The translations under genes were made by a program, and so were the position numbers. A stretch of DNA of 64,000 bases from Orientallactaga sibirica (lineage: Eukaryota > Chordata > Mammalia > Rodentia > Dipodidae). The notes below the pieces were generated by a model. That model had not been told where the DNA came from and searched no databases. It saw nothing but the letters and a program-made list of their open reading frames with translations. Shown piece after piece: positions 25,201-38,400 of this stretch. Within the stretch, counting starts at the first letter, position 1. The number at the start of each line of letters is the position of its first letter. The DNA is taken from the NCBI GenBank assembly GCA_036365145.1, contig JAEOAD010001756.1, positions 62,001 to 126,000 of the forward strand, read 5' to 3'.

Positions 25201-28200
25201 AAGTAGTGAATTGTACAACTTGTTTGATTGTACAAAGGAGGAAAGTTAGAAGTTGCTATGATCTACGCTCTTTGCAGAAAAGCAACTCATTCCTAGAGCC
25301 AAACAAGCTTATTTTGCACAGTACAGTGTTCAGTAATAAAGATGTTTCTCTTTTTTACTGAACTAGAATAGAAAGGACAGAAAGCTAGTAAATTGCACTT
25401 CTTAGATTGTACAAATGAGGAAAGTTTGAACTTGCTGTTATGTACACTGTCTGTAGAAAAGCAACTCATTCCTAGAGCCGAACAAGCTTATTTCACACAG
25501 TACAGTGTTCGGCAATGAAGATGTTTCTTTTCTTACCAAACTACATTAGAAATGATACGAAGCTAGTAAATTGTACAACGTGTTATATTGTACAAACGAG
25601 GAAATTGGAACTTGCTGGGTTCTACACTTTTCGTAGAAAAGCAACTCATTCCTTGAGGTGACCTAGCTTATTTCACACAGTACAGTGCTTGGCAATGAAG
25701 ATGTTCCTTTTCTTTTTTAACTACATTAGAAATGAAACCAAGTATTAAATTGTACATCTTGTTACATTGTACAATTAGGAAAGTTTGAACTTGCTGTGAT
25801 CTACACTTTTCGTAGAAAAGCAACTCATTCCTATAGCTGACCTACCTTATTTCACACAGCACAGTGTTTGGCAAAGACGATGTTCCTTTTCTTACTGAAT
25901 GACATTAGAAATGAAAAGAAGTGAGTAAATTGTATAACTTGTTATATTGTACAAATGAGCAAAGTTTGAACTTGCTGTGATCTACACTCTTTGGAGAAAA
26001 GCAACTCATTCCTAGAGCTGAACAGGCTTATTTTGCACAGTACAGTGATCCGTAATGAAGATGTTTCTTTTCTTACCGAAGTAGATTAGAAGGGACATGA
26101 AGCTAGTAAAGTGTACAACTTGTAAGATTGTACAAACAAGGAAAGTTTGAACTTGCTGGGATCTACACTTTTTGTAGAAAAGCAACTCATTCCTAGAGCT
26201 GAACAGGCTTATTTCACACAGTACAGTGTTCGGCAATGAAGATGTACCTTTTCTTACCAAACTACATTAGAAAGGAAATGAAGCTAGGAAATTGTACAAC
26301 TTGTTAGATTGTACAAACCACCAATGTTTGAACTTCCTGTGATCTACACTTTTTGTAGAAAAGCAACTCATTCCTAGAACTGACCTAGCTTATTTCACAC
26401 AGTACATTGTTTGGCAATGAAGATATTCCTTTTTTTACCGAAAGATATTAGAAATGCAAAGCTAGTAAATTGTACAACTTGTTAGATTGTACAAACGAGG
26501 AAAGTTTGAACATGCTGTGATCTACACTCTTCGTAGAAAAGCAACTCATTCCTAGGGCTGAACAAGCTTATTTCACACAGTACAGTGTTCGGCAATGAAG
26601 ATGTACATTTTCTTACTGAACTACGTTAGAAATGAAATGAAGCTAGGAAATTGTACAACTTGTTAGATTGTACAAACCACCAATGTTTGAACTTGCTGTG
26701 ATCTACACTTTTCGTAGAAAAGCAACTTATTCCTAGAACTGACCTACCTTATTTCACACAGTACAGTGTTTGGCAATGACAATGTTCCTTTTCTTACCTA
26801 AAGACATTAGAAATGAAAAGAAATGAGCAAATTGTACAACTTGATAGATTGTACAAACGAGGAAACTTTGAACTTGCTGTGATCTACACTTTTTGCAGAA
26901 AAGCAACTCATTCCTAGAGCCAAACAAGCTTATTTTGCACAGTACAGTGTTCGGTAATAAAGATGTTTCTTTTCTTACTGAACTAGATTAGAAAGGACAC
27001 GAAGCTAGTAAATTGTACAACTTGTAAAATTGTACAAACGAGGAAAGTTTGAACTTCCTGGGATATACACTTTTCGTAGAAAAGCAACTCGTTCCTAGGG
27101 CTGAACAAGCTTATTTCACATAGTACAGTGTTCGGCAATGAAGATGTACATTTTGTTACCAAACTACGTTAGAAATGAAATGAAGGTGGGAAATTGTACA
27201 ACTTGTTAGATTGTACAAACCACCAATGTTTGAACTTGCTGTGATCTACACTTTTAATAGAAAAGCAACTCATTCCTAAAACTGACCTAGCTTATTTCAC
27301 ACAGTACATTGTTTGGCAATAAAGATATTCCTTTTCTTACCGAAAGACATTAGAAATGCAAAGCTAGTAAATTGTACAACTTGTTAGATTGTACAAACGA
27401 GGAAAGTTTGAACTTGCTGTGATCTACACTCTTCGTAGAAAAGCAACTCATTCCTTGAGCTGACCTAGCTTATTTCACACAGTACAGTATTTGGCAATGA
27501 ATATGTTCGTTATCTTACCAAACTATATTAGAAATGAAAAGAAGTTAGTAAATTGTACATCTTGTAAGATTGTACAAATGAGGAAAGTTTGAACTTGCTG
27601 TGATCTACACTTTTCGTAGAAAAGCAACACATTCCTATAGCTGACCTACCTTATTTCACACAGTACAGTGTTTGGCAATGAAGATGTTCCTTTTCTTACC
27701 TAAAGACATTAGAAATGAAAAGAAGTGAGCAAATTGTACAAGTTGTTAGATTGTACAACCGAGGAAAGTTTGAACTTGCTGTGATCTACACTCTTCGTAT
27801 AAAAGCAACTCATTCCCTAGAGCTGAACTAGCTTATTTCACCCAGAACTGTGTTCAGAAATGGAGATGTTTCTTTGCTTACTGAACTACATTAGAAAGGA
27901 AACAAAGGTAGTAAATTGTACAACTTATTAGAATGTACAAACCAGGAATGTTTGAACTTGCTGTGATCTAAACTGTTTGTAGAAAAGCAACTCATTCCTA
28001 GAGCAGAATAAGCAAAAATTGTACAGTACATTGTTCCGCAATGACGTTGTTTATTTTCTTACCAAACTACATTCGAAATGAAACAAAGCTATGAAATTGT
28101 ACAACTTGTTAGATTGTACAAAGTAGGAAAGTTAGAAATGCCTGTGATCTACACTCTTCGCAGAACAGAAACTCATTCCTAAATGTGAACAAGCTTATTT

Positions 28201-31200
28201 CGCACAGTACAGTGTTTGGCAATGAACGTGTTTCTTTTCTTACCAAACTACATTAGAAATGAAATGAAGCTATTAAATTGTACAACTTTTGGATTGTACA
28301 AAGGAAGAAAGTTTGAACTGGCTGTGATCTATACTCTTCGTAGAAAATCAACTTATTAGTAGAGTTGAACAAGCTTATTTTGCATAGTACAATGTTTGGC
28401 AATGAAGATGTTTCTTTTCTAAGCAAACTAGATTAGGTATGAAAGGAATCTAGTAAATTGTACAACTTTTTATATTGTACAAACCAGGAATGTTTGAACT
28501 TGCTGTGATCTACACTGTTCATAGAAAAGCAACTCATTCCTAGAGCTGAACAAGCTTATTTTTCACACTACAGTGTCCGGCGAAGAAGATGTTTCTTTTC
28601 TTGCTGAACTACATTAGAAATGAAACAAAGCTAGAGAATTGCAAGATTTGTCAGACTGTACAAACGAGGAAAGTTTGAACTTGCTGTGATCTACACTCTC
28701 TGTAGAAGAGCATCGATTTCTAGAGCTGACCTAGCTTATTTCGCACAGTACAGTGTTCGGCAATGAAGATGTTTCTTTTCTTACTGAACTACATTAGAAA
28801 TGAAACGACACTAGTAAATTGTACAACTTGTTATATTGTACATAGGAAGAAAGTTAAAACAGGCTGTGATCTACATTCTTTGTAGAAGAGCAACTCATTT
28901 CTAGAGCTGAACAAGCTTATTTGACCCAGTAGAGTATTCAGCAATGAAGATGTTTCTTTTCTTACCGAACTACATTAGAAATGAAACGAAGGTAGTAAAC
29001 TGTAAAACTTATTAGATTGTACAAACGAGGAAATGTTGAACTTGCTGTGATCTAGTCTTCTTAGAAGAGCAACTCATTCCTAGAGCTGAACAAGCTTATT
29101 TCACACAATACAGTGTTCAGCAATGAAGATATTTCTTTTCTTACCGAACTACATTAGAAATAAAATGAAGCTAGTAAATTGTAAAACTTATTAGATTGTA
29201 CAAACCAGGAGTGTTTGAACTTGCTGTGATCTAACTGTTCATGGAAAAGCAAGTCATTCCTAGGGGGGAACAAGCTTATTTCACACAGTACAGTGTTCGG
29301 GAGATGATATTTCTTTTCTTACTGAACTACACTAGAAATGAAACGAAGCTAGTAAATGAAATGAAATGAAGCTAGAGAATTGTACAATTTTTCATGCTGT
29401 GCAAACGAGGAAAGTTTTAACTAGCTGTGATCTACACTCTTCGTATAAGAGCATCTCATTGCTAGAGCTGACCTAGCTTATTTCGCACAGTACAGTTTTC
29501 TGCAAGGAAGATGTTCCTTTTCTTACCGAACTACACTAGAAATTAAATGAAGCTAGGAAATTGTTAAACTTGTAAGATTATCCAAAAGAGGAAAGTTAGA
29601 ACTGGCTGTGATCTACACTCTTCGTAGAAGAGCAACTCATTTCTAGACCTGAACAAGCTTATTTTGCACCATAGAGTGTTCGGCAATGAAGATATTTGTT
29701 TTCTTACTGAACTACATTAGAAATGAAACGAAGCTAGTAAATTGTACAACTTGTTAGATTGTACAAACGAGGAAAGTTTGAACTGCTGTGATCTACACAC
29801 TTCGTAGAAAAGCAAATAATTCCTAGAGCTGAACAAACTTATTTCACACAGTACGATGTTGGGCAATGAGGATGTTTCCTTTCGAACTGAACTACATTAG
29901 AAATGAAATGAAGCTAGGAAATTGTAAAACTTGTTAGAATGTACAAACCAGGAATGTTTGATCTGGCTGTGATCTACACTATTCATAGAGAAGCAACTCA
30001 ATCTTAGAGCTGAATAAGCAAAATCAGGACAGTACAGTGTTCGGCAATGAAGATGTTTCTTTGCTTACTGAACTACATTAGAAAGGAAGCGAAGGTAGTA
30101 AATTGTACAACTTGTTAGATTGTACAAACCAGGAATATTAGACCTTGCTGTGATCTACACTCTTCGTCGAAAACCAACTCATTCCTAGAGCTGAACAAGC
30201 TTATTTCGCACAGCACAGTGTTCGGCAATGAACATGTTTCTTTTCTTACCGAACTATATTAGAAATGAAATGAAGATAGTAAATTGTACACCTTAATAGA
30301 TTGTACAAACGAGGAAAGTTTGAACTTGCTGTGATCTACAGTCTTCGTAGAAAAGCATCTCATTGCTAGAGCTGACCGAGCTTATTTCTCACAGAGAAAT
30401 AATAGTGTTCGGCAATGAAGATGTTTGTTTTCTTACCGAACTACATTAGAAATGAAAGGAAGCTAGCTAGTGAATTTTAAAACTTGTTAGCTTGTACACA
30501 GGAGCAAAGTTTGAACTTGCTGTGATCTACAGTCTTCTTAGAAGAGCACCTCATTCCTAGAGCTGAACAAGCTTAATTCACACAGTACAATGTTTGGCAA
30601 TGAGGATGTTTCCTTTCTTACTGAACTACATTAGAAATGAAACAAAACTAGAAAATTATACAAGTTGTTGGATTGTACAAACAAGGAAAGTTTGAACTTG
30701 CATTGATCTACACTGTTCATAGAAAAGCAACTCATTCCTAGAGGTAAAAAAGCTTATTTCACAAAGTACAGTGTTCGGAAATGAAGATGTTTCTTTTCTT
30801 ACTGAACTATATTAGAAATGAAACAAAACTAATAACTTCTACAACTTGTTACATTGCACAAAGGAGGAAAGTTAGAACTGGCTATGATCTATACTCTTCG
30901 TAGAAAAGCAACTCATTACTAGAGCTGAACTAGCTTATTTCACCCAGTACCATGTTCGGGATTGAAGATGTTTCTTTTCTTACTGAACTACATGAGAAAT
31001 GAAACAAAGGTAGTAAATTGTAAAACTTATTAGATTTTACAAACCGGGAATGGTTGAACTTGCTGTGATCTAAACTCTTTGTAGGAAAGCAACTCATTCC
31101 TAGAGCTGAATAAGCAAAAATCTCACAGTAGAGTGTTCGGCAATGAAGATGTTTCTTTTCTTAGCGAACTACATTAGTAATGAAATGAAGCTAGGAAATT

Positions 31201-31945
31201 ATACAACTTGTTAGAATGTACAAACCAGGAATGTTTGACCTTGTGATCTACACTCTTCTTAGAAAAGCAACTCCTTCCTAGAGCTGAACAAGCTTATTTT
31301 GCACAGTACAGTGTTCATTAAAGAAGGTGTTTCTTTTCTTACTGATCTACATTAGAAATGAAATTAAGCTAGTAAACTATAAAACTTACTAGATTGTACA
31401 AGCGAGTAATTGTTGAACTTGCTGTGATCTACACTTTTCGTAGAAAAGCAACTCATTCCTAGAGCTGAACAAGCTTATTTTGCACAGTATAGTGTTGGGG
31501 GAGGATGTTTCTTTTCTTACTGAACTACATTAGAAATGAAACAAAGCTAGCGAATTGTAAAATTTGTCAGACTGTACAAATGAGGAAAGTTTGAACTTGC
31601 TGTGATCTACACTCTTCGTAGAAGAGCATCTCATTGCGAGAGCTGACCTGGCTTAGTTCGCACAGTATAATGTTCGGCAATGTAGATATTTCTTTTCTTA
31701 CCGAACTACATTAGAAATGAAAGGAAGCTAGTGAATTGTAAAACTTGTTAGATTGTACAAAGGAGGAAAGTTACAACTGGCTGTGATCTACACTCTTCGT
31801 AGAAAAGCAACTCATTCCTAGAGCTGAACAAGCTTATTTCACCCAGTACAGTGTTCGGTAATGAAGATTTTTCTTTTCTTACTGAACTACATTAGAAATG
31901 AAATGAAGGTAATAAACTGTACAACTTATTAGATTGTACAAACAA
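19239..31945. repeat. Main satellite array, ~180-bp monomers (subfamily II), left part
   Basis: Tandem monomers of about 180 bp. The landmark ACTCATTCCT falls at 19421, 19601, about 19782 and so on. A monomer contains, in order, AACTCATTCCTAGAGCTGAA, CAAGCTTATTTCGCACAGTA, GTGTTCGGCAATGAAGATGT, TTCTTTTCTTACCGAACTAC, ATTAGAAATGAAACGAAGCT, a TTGTACAA pair, GAGGAAAGTTTGAACTTGCT and GTGATCTACACTCTTCGTAG. About 70 monomers lie here. Neighbouring monomers differ at perhaps 10-20% of positions with no regular higher-order period that I can see. All ORFs within are chance frames. Confidence 0.96.
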
Positions 31946-31948
31946 GGA

Positions 31949-32095
31949 ATATTTTTTTGAATGGGAAGGAGGCATTTAATGGCAATAGGAGGGGATATGA
32001 GAGGGTCATGAGAGGTGTTTAAGATCAAAGTGCATTATATACATATATGAAATAAATATAAAATAAAAATAATTTACAGCAAGACTTCAAATAAA
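31949..32095 (+). mobile_element. L1-like 3' terminal fragment
   Basis: A purine-rich stretch (GGGAAGGAGGCATTTAATGG) leads to TATATACATATATGAAATAAA and an A-rich tail. This is the general form of the 3' end of a rodent LINE-1, but it is not the same end as the copies at the left of the window, so the family is uncertain. Confidence 0.5.
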
Positions 32096-32130
32096 CATGT
32101 AGTATTTCAGGCCATACCTGAACATTTGTT

Positions 32131-32270
32131 TTTTCAAGGTAGGGTTTCGCCCTAGCTCAGGCTGTCCTGGAATTCACTCTGCAATCTCAGGGTAGCTTCA
32201 AAATCACTGCAATCCCCCTACCTCTGCCTCCTGAGTGCTGGGATTAAAGGCATGCACCACCATACCCAGC
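32131..32270 (-). mobile_element. B1 SINE (7SL-derived), antisense
   Basis: Read on the minus strand this is a complete-looking B1. On the + strand it shows CAAGGTAGGGTTTCGCCCTA, CTGTCCTGGAATTCACTCTG, CCTACCTCTGCCTCCTGAGT and GCTGGGATTAAAGGCATGCA, the classic antisense B1 words. B1 places the genome in rodents. Confidence 0.95.
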
Positions 32271-32272
32271 TC

Positions 32273-32443
32273 AATTTATTTAAAATTTTTTATTTTACAG
32301 AGAGCAATAGAGAGAGAAAGAGACAGAGAGAGAGAGAGAGAGAATTGGCATGCCAGGGCCCTAGCCACTGCAATTGAACTCCAGATGATTTTGCCACCTA
32401 GTGGGCACATGCGACCTTGAACTTGCCTCACATTTGTGCATCA
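32273..32443 (-). mobile_element. tRNA-derived SINE, 5'-truncated, antisense
   Basis: On the + strand an A/T-rich tail region is followed by a GAGA-rich tract (32300-32343), then GCCAGGGCCCTAGCCACTGC and CACCTAGTGGGCACATGCGA. This is the same element body as the copies at 61787-62039 and 63385-63606. The tRNA-like head is missing. Confidence 0.85.
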
Positions 32444-35400
32444 AACCAGGAATTTTTGAACTTGCTGTGATCTAAACACTTTGTAGAAAATCAACTCATT
32501 TCTTGAGCAGAATAAGCAAAAATCGCACAGTACAGTGTTCCACAATGAAGTTGTTTCTTTTCTTCCCGAACTACATTAGAAATTAAATGAAGGTAACAAA
32601 CTGTACAACTTGTTAGATTGTACAAAGGAGGAAAGTTAGAACTTGCTGTGATCTACACTCTTCGTAAAAAAGAAACACATTCCTACAGGTGAACAAGCTT
32701 ATTTCGCACAGTACAGTGTTCGGCAATGAACATGTTTCTTTTCTTACTGAACTAAATTAGAAATGAAACGAAGCCACTAAATTTTACAACTTGTTACATG
32801 GTACAAAGGAGGAAAGTTTGAACTGGCTGTGATCTACACTCTTTGTAGAAAAGCAACTCATTAGTAGAGTTGAACAAACTTATTTCGCATAGTACAATGT
32901 TCGGCAATGAAGATGTTTCTTTTCTAACTGAACTAGATTATAAATGAAATGAAGCTAGTAAATTGTACAACTTATTAGATTGTCCAAACCAGGAAAGTTT
33001 GAATTTGCTGTGATCTACACTGTTCATAGAAAAGCCACTCATTCCTAGAGCTGAACAAGCTTATTTTGCACAGTACAGTGTCCAGCAAAGAAGATGTTCC
33101 TTTTCATACGGAACTACATTAGAAATGAAACGAAGCTACTGAATTGTAAAATTTGTCAGACTGTACAAACGAGGAGAGTTTGAACTTGCTGTGATCTACA
33201 CTCTTCGTAGAAGAGTATCTCATTTCTAGAGCTGACCTAGCTTATTTCACACAGTACACTGTTCGGCAATGAAGGTGTTTCTTTTCTTACGGAACTACAT
33301 TAGAAATGAAACGAAGCTAGTAAATTGTACAACTTTTAGATTGTACAAACCAGGAATGTTTGAACTTGCTGTAATCAACAGTCTTCGTAGAAAAGCAATT
33401 CATTTCTAGAGCTGACCTAGCTTATTTCGCAAAGTACAGTGTTCTGAAATGAAGATGATTCTTTTCTTACTGAACTACATTAGAAATGAAACGAAGCTAG
33501 CAAATTCTACAACTTGTTAGATTGTACAAAGGAGGAAAGTTAGAACTGGCTATGATCTACACTCTTCGTAGAAAAGCAAATCATTCCTAGAGCTGAACTA
33601 GCTTCTTTCACCCAGTACCGTGTTCGGAAATGAAGATGTTTCTTTTCTTACTGAACTACATGAGAAATGAAACAAAGGTAGTAAATTGTACTACTTATTA
33701 GATTGTACAAACCAGGAATGTTTGAACTTGCTGAGATCTACACTCTTCGTACAAAAGCAACTCATTCCTAGAGCTGAACAAGCTTATTTCTCACAGTTCA
33801 GTGTTAGCCAATGAACATGTTTCTTTTCTTACCGAACTACATTAGAAATGAAATGAAGCTAGTAAATTGTACAAATTGTCAGGCTGTACAAACGAGGAAA
33901 ATTTGAACTTCCTGTGATCTACACTCTTCGTAGAAGAGCAACTCATTTCTGGAGCTGACCTAGCGTATGTCGCACCGTACAGTGTTCGGCAATGAAGATG
34001 TTTCTTTTCTTACCAAACTACATTAGAAATTAAATGAAGCTAGAAAATTGTACAACTTGTTTGATGGTACAAACCAGGAATGTTTGAACTTGCTGTAATC
34101 TACACGCTTCGTAGAAAAGCAACTTATTACTACACCTGAACAAGCTTATTTCGCACAGTACAGTATTCAGTAATGAACATGTGTCTTTTCTTAAATAACT
34201 ACATTAGAAATGAAATGAAGCTAGTAAATTGTACAACTTGTTATATTGTACATAGGAGGAAATTTAGAACAGGCTGTGATCTACATTCTTCGTAGAATAG
34301 CAACTCATTCCTAGAGCTGAAGAAGCAAAAATCGCACAGTACAGTGTTCAGCAATGAAGATGTTTCTTTTCTTAACGAACTGCATTAGAAATGAGATGAA
34401 CCTAGTAAATTATACAACCTTTTAGATTGTACAAAGGAGAAAAGTCAGAATTGGCTGTAATCTACACTGCTCGTAGAAAACCAACTCCTTCCTAGAGCTG
34501 ATCAAGCTTGTTTCGCACAGTACAGTGTTCGGCAATGAACATGTTTCTTTTCTTACTGAACTATGTTAGGAATGAAAAGAAGCTAATGAATTGTACAACC
34601 TGCTATGTTTTACAAACCAAGAATGTTTGAACTTGCTGTCATCTACAGTCTTCGTAGAAAAGCAACTCATTCCTAGAGCTGAACAAGGTTATTTCGCACA
34701 GTACAGTGTTCGACAATGAAGATGTTTGTTTTCTTACCGAACTACATTAGAAATGAAACAAAGCTAGTTAATTGTACAACTTGTCAGATTTTACAAACGA
34801 GGAAAGTTAGAACAGGCTGTGATCTACACTCTTTGTAGAATAGCAACTCATTACTAGAGCTGAACAAGCTTATTTCACACAGTACAGTGTTCGGCAATGA
34901 AGATGTTTCTTTTCTTACCAAACTACATTAGAAATGAAACGAAGCTAGCAAATTGTACAACTTGTGAAATTGTACTAAGGAGGAAAGTTAGAACTGGCTG
35001 TGATCTAAACTCTTTGTAGAAAAACAACTCGTTCCTACAGCTGAACAAGCTTATTTTGCACAGTACAGTATTCGGTAATGAACATGTGTCTTTTCTTAAA
35101 TAACTACATTAGAAATGAAATGAAGCTAGTAAATTGTACAACTTATTAGATTGTACAAACCAGGAATTTTTGAACTTGCTGTGATCTACACTGTTCGTAG
35201 AAAAGCAACTCATTCCTAGAGCTGAACAAGCTTATTTTGCACAGTACAGTGTCCGCCAAAGAAGATGTTTCCTTTCTTACTGAACTACATTAGAAATTAA
35301 ACGAAGCTAGTGAATTGTACAATTTGTCAGTCTCTACAAACGAGGAGAGTTTGAACTTGCTTTGATCTACACTCTTCATTGAAGAGCATCTCATTTCTAG

Positions 35401-38400
35401 AACTGACCTACCTTATTTTGCACAATCCAGTGTTTGGCAATGAAGATGTTTCTTTTCTTACGGAACTACATTAGAAATGAAATGAAGCTAGTAAATTGTG
35501 TAACTTGTTATATTTTACATAGGAGGAAAGTGAGAACAGGCTGCGATCTACATTGTTCATAGAAGAGCAACTCATTCCTAGAGCTGAACAAGCAAAAATC
35601 GCACAGTACAGTGTTCAGCAATGGAGATGTTTCTTTTCTTAACAAACTACAATAGAAATGAAATGAAGCTAGTAAATTGTACAACTTGTTAGAATGTACA
35701 AACCAGGAATGTTTGACCTTGTTGTGATCTACAGTCTTCGTAGGAAAGCAACTCCTTCCTAGAGCTGAACACGCTTGTTTCGCACAGTGCGGTGTTCGGC
35801 AATGAAGATGTTTCTTTTCTTACCTAACTACATTAGAAATGAAATGAAGGTACTAAATTGTACAACTTGTTAGATTGTACAAAACAGGAATGTTTGAAAT
35901 TGCTGAGATCTACACTCTTCGTAGAAAAGCAACTCATTCCTAGAGTTGAACAAGATTATTTCACAGAGTACAGTGTTCGGAAATGAAGATGTTTCTTTTC
36001 TTACTGAACACCAATAGAAATGAAACAAAGCTAGGAAATTGTTCAATTGTTAGATGGTACAAATGAGGAAAGTTTGAACTTGCTGTGATCTACATGCTTC
36101 GTAGAAAAGCAACTCTTTCCTAGAGCTGAATAAGCAAAAATCGCACAGTACAGTGTTCAGCAATGAAGATGTTTCTTTTTTTACCGAACTACATTAGAAA
36201 TTAAGTGAAGATACTAAATTGTACAACTTGTTAGATTGTACAAAGGAGGAAAGTTTGAACTTGCTGTGATCTACACTCTTCGTAGAAAAGCAACTCATTC
36301 CTACGGATGAACAAGCTTACTTCACACAGTACAGTGTTCGGAAATTTAGATGTTTCTTTTCTTACCCAACTACATTAGAAATGAAACGAAGCTTATAAAT
36401 TGTACAAAGTGTTAGATTGTACAAAGAAGGAAAGTTAGAACTGGCTGTGATCTACACTCTTCATAGAAGAGCAACTCATTTCTAGAGCTGACCTAGCTTA
36501 TTTTGCACATTACATTGTTCGGTACTGAGGTATTTCTTTTCTTACCGAACTACATTAGAAATGAAATGAATCTATTAAATTGTACCACTCGTTAGATTGT
36601 ACAAAGGAGGAAAGTTAGGACTGTATGTGATCTACATTATTTGTAGAAAAGCAACTCATTCCTAGAGCTGAAAAAGCTTATTTCACACACTTCAATGTAC
36701 TGCAATGAGGATGTTTCTTCTCTTACCGAACTAAATTATAAATGAAACGAAGCAAGGAAATTGTACAACTTGTTAGATTGTACAAACCAGTAATGTTTGA
36801 ACTTCTTGTGATCTACACTCTTCGTAGAAAGGCATTTCATTCCTAGAGCTGAAAAAGCTTATTTCACACAGTACAGTGTTCGGGAATGAAGATGTTTCTT
36901 TTCTTACCAAACTACAGTAGAAATGAAATGAAGCTAGTACATTGTACAACTTGTTAGAATATACAAACCAGGAATGTTTGAACTTGCTGTGATCTACACT
37001 CTTCGTAGAAAAGCAACTCATTTCTAGAGCTGACCTAGCATATTTCGCACAGTACAATGTTCGGCCATGAAGATGTTTCTTTTTTTACCGAACTACATTA
37101 GAAATGAAATGAAGCTAGGAAATTATACAACTTGATAGATTGTACAAACCAGTAATGTTTGAAATTGCTGTGATCTGCACTTTTCGTAGAAAAGCAACTC
37201 ATTCTACAGATGAACAAACTTATTTCGCACAGTACAGTGTTCAGGAATGAAGATGTTTCTTTCCTTACCAAATTACAATAGAAATGTAATGAAGCTAGTA
37301 AATTATACAACTTCTTAGATTGTACAAACGATGAAAGTTTGAACTTGCTGTGAGCTACACTCTTAGTAGAAAAGAAACTGATTCCTAGAGCTGAACAAGC
37401 TTATTTCACTCACTACAGTCTTCTGCAATGAAGATTTTTTTTTTCTTACCGAACTACATTAGAAATGAAACAAACCTAGTAAATCAGACCACTTGTTAGA
37501 TTACAAAAGGAGGAAAGTTAGAACTGGCTGTGATCTACATTCTTCTTAGAAGAGCAACTCATTTCTAGAGCTGACCTACCTTATTTCGCACAGCACAGTG
37601 CTTGGCAAAGATGTTTCTGTTCTTACTGTTCTACATTACAATTGAAACGAACCCAGTAAATTGTACAACTTGTCAGACTATACAAATGAGGATAGTTTGA
37701 ACTTGCTGTGCTCTACACTCTTTGTTAAAAAGCAACTCATTCCTAGAGCCAAACAAGCTTATTTCACACAGTACGGCGTTCGGTAATGAAGATGTTTCTT
37801 TTCATACTGAACTAGATTAGATAGGACACAAAGCTAGTAAATTGTACATCTTGTTAGATTTTACAAAGGAGGAAAGTTAGAACATGTTATGATCTACACT
37901 CTTCGTAGAAAAGCAACTCATTCCTAGAGTTGAACAAGCTTTTTTCACACAGTACTGTATTTTGCAATGAAGATGTTTATTTTCTTACTGAACTACGTTA
38001 GAAATGAAACGAAGCTGGTAACTTGTACAACTTGTTAGATTGTACAAACCAGCAATGTTTGAACTTGCTGTGATCTACACTTTTCGTAGAAAAGCAACTC
38101 ATTGCTAGAGGTGACCTAGCTTATTTCACACAGTAGAGTGTTTGGCAATGAAGATGTTCCTTTTCTGACCAAACTACATTAGAAATGAAATGAAGCTAAT
38201 AATTTGTACAATTTCTTACATTGTACAAATGAGGAAAGTCTGAACTTGCTGTGATCTATGCTTTTCGTAGAAAAGCAACTCATTGCTAGAGGTGACCTCG
38301 CTTATTTCACACAGTACAGTGTTTGGCAATGAAGAGGTTTCTTTTCTTACCGAATGACCTTAGAAATGAAAAGAAGCTAGTACATTGTACCACCTGTTAG

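Larger units (their letters stand above)
31946..32443. mobile_element. Composite retroelement insertion in the satellite
   Basis: This is the only foreign insert inside the main array. It contains an L1-like 3' fragment (+), a B1 SINE (-) and a tRNA-SINE fragment (-). The satellite word CAAAC(A/C)AGGAAT followed by a T run occurs on both sides (about 31940-31958 and 32442-32457), which looks like a target-site duplication of 12 or more bases around the whole composite. Confidence 0.85.
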
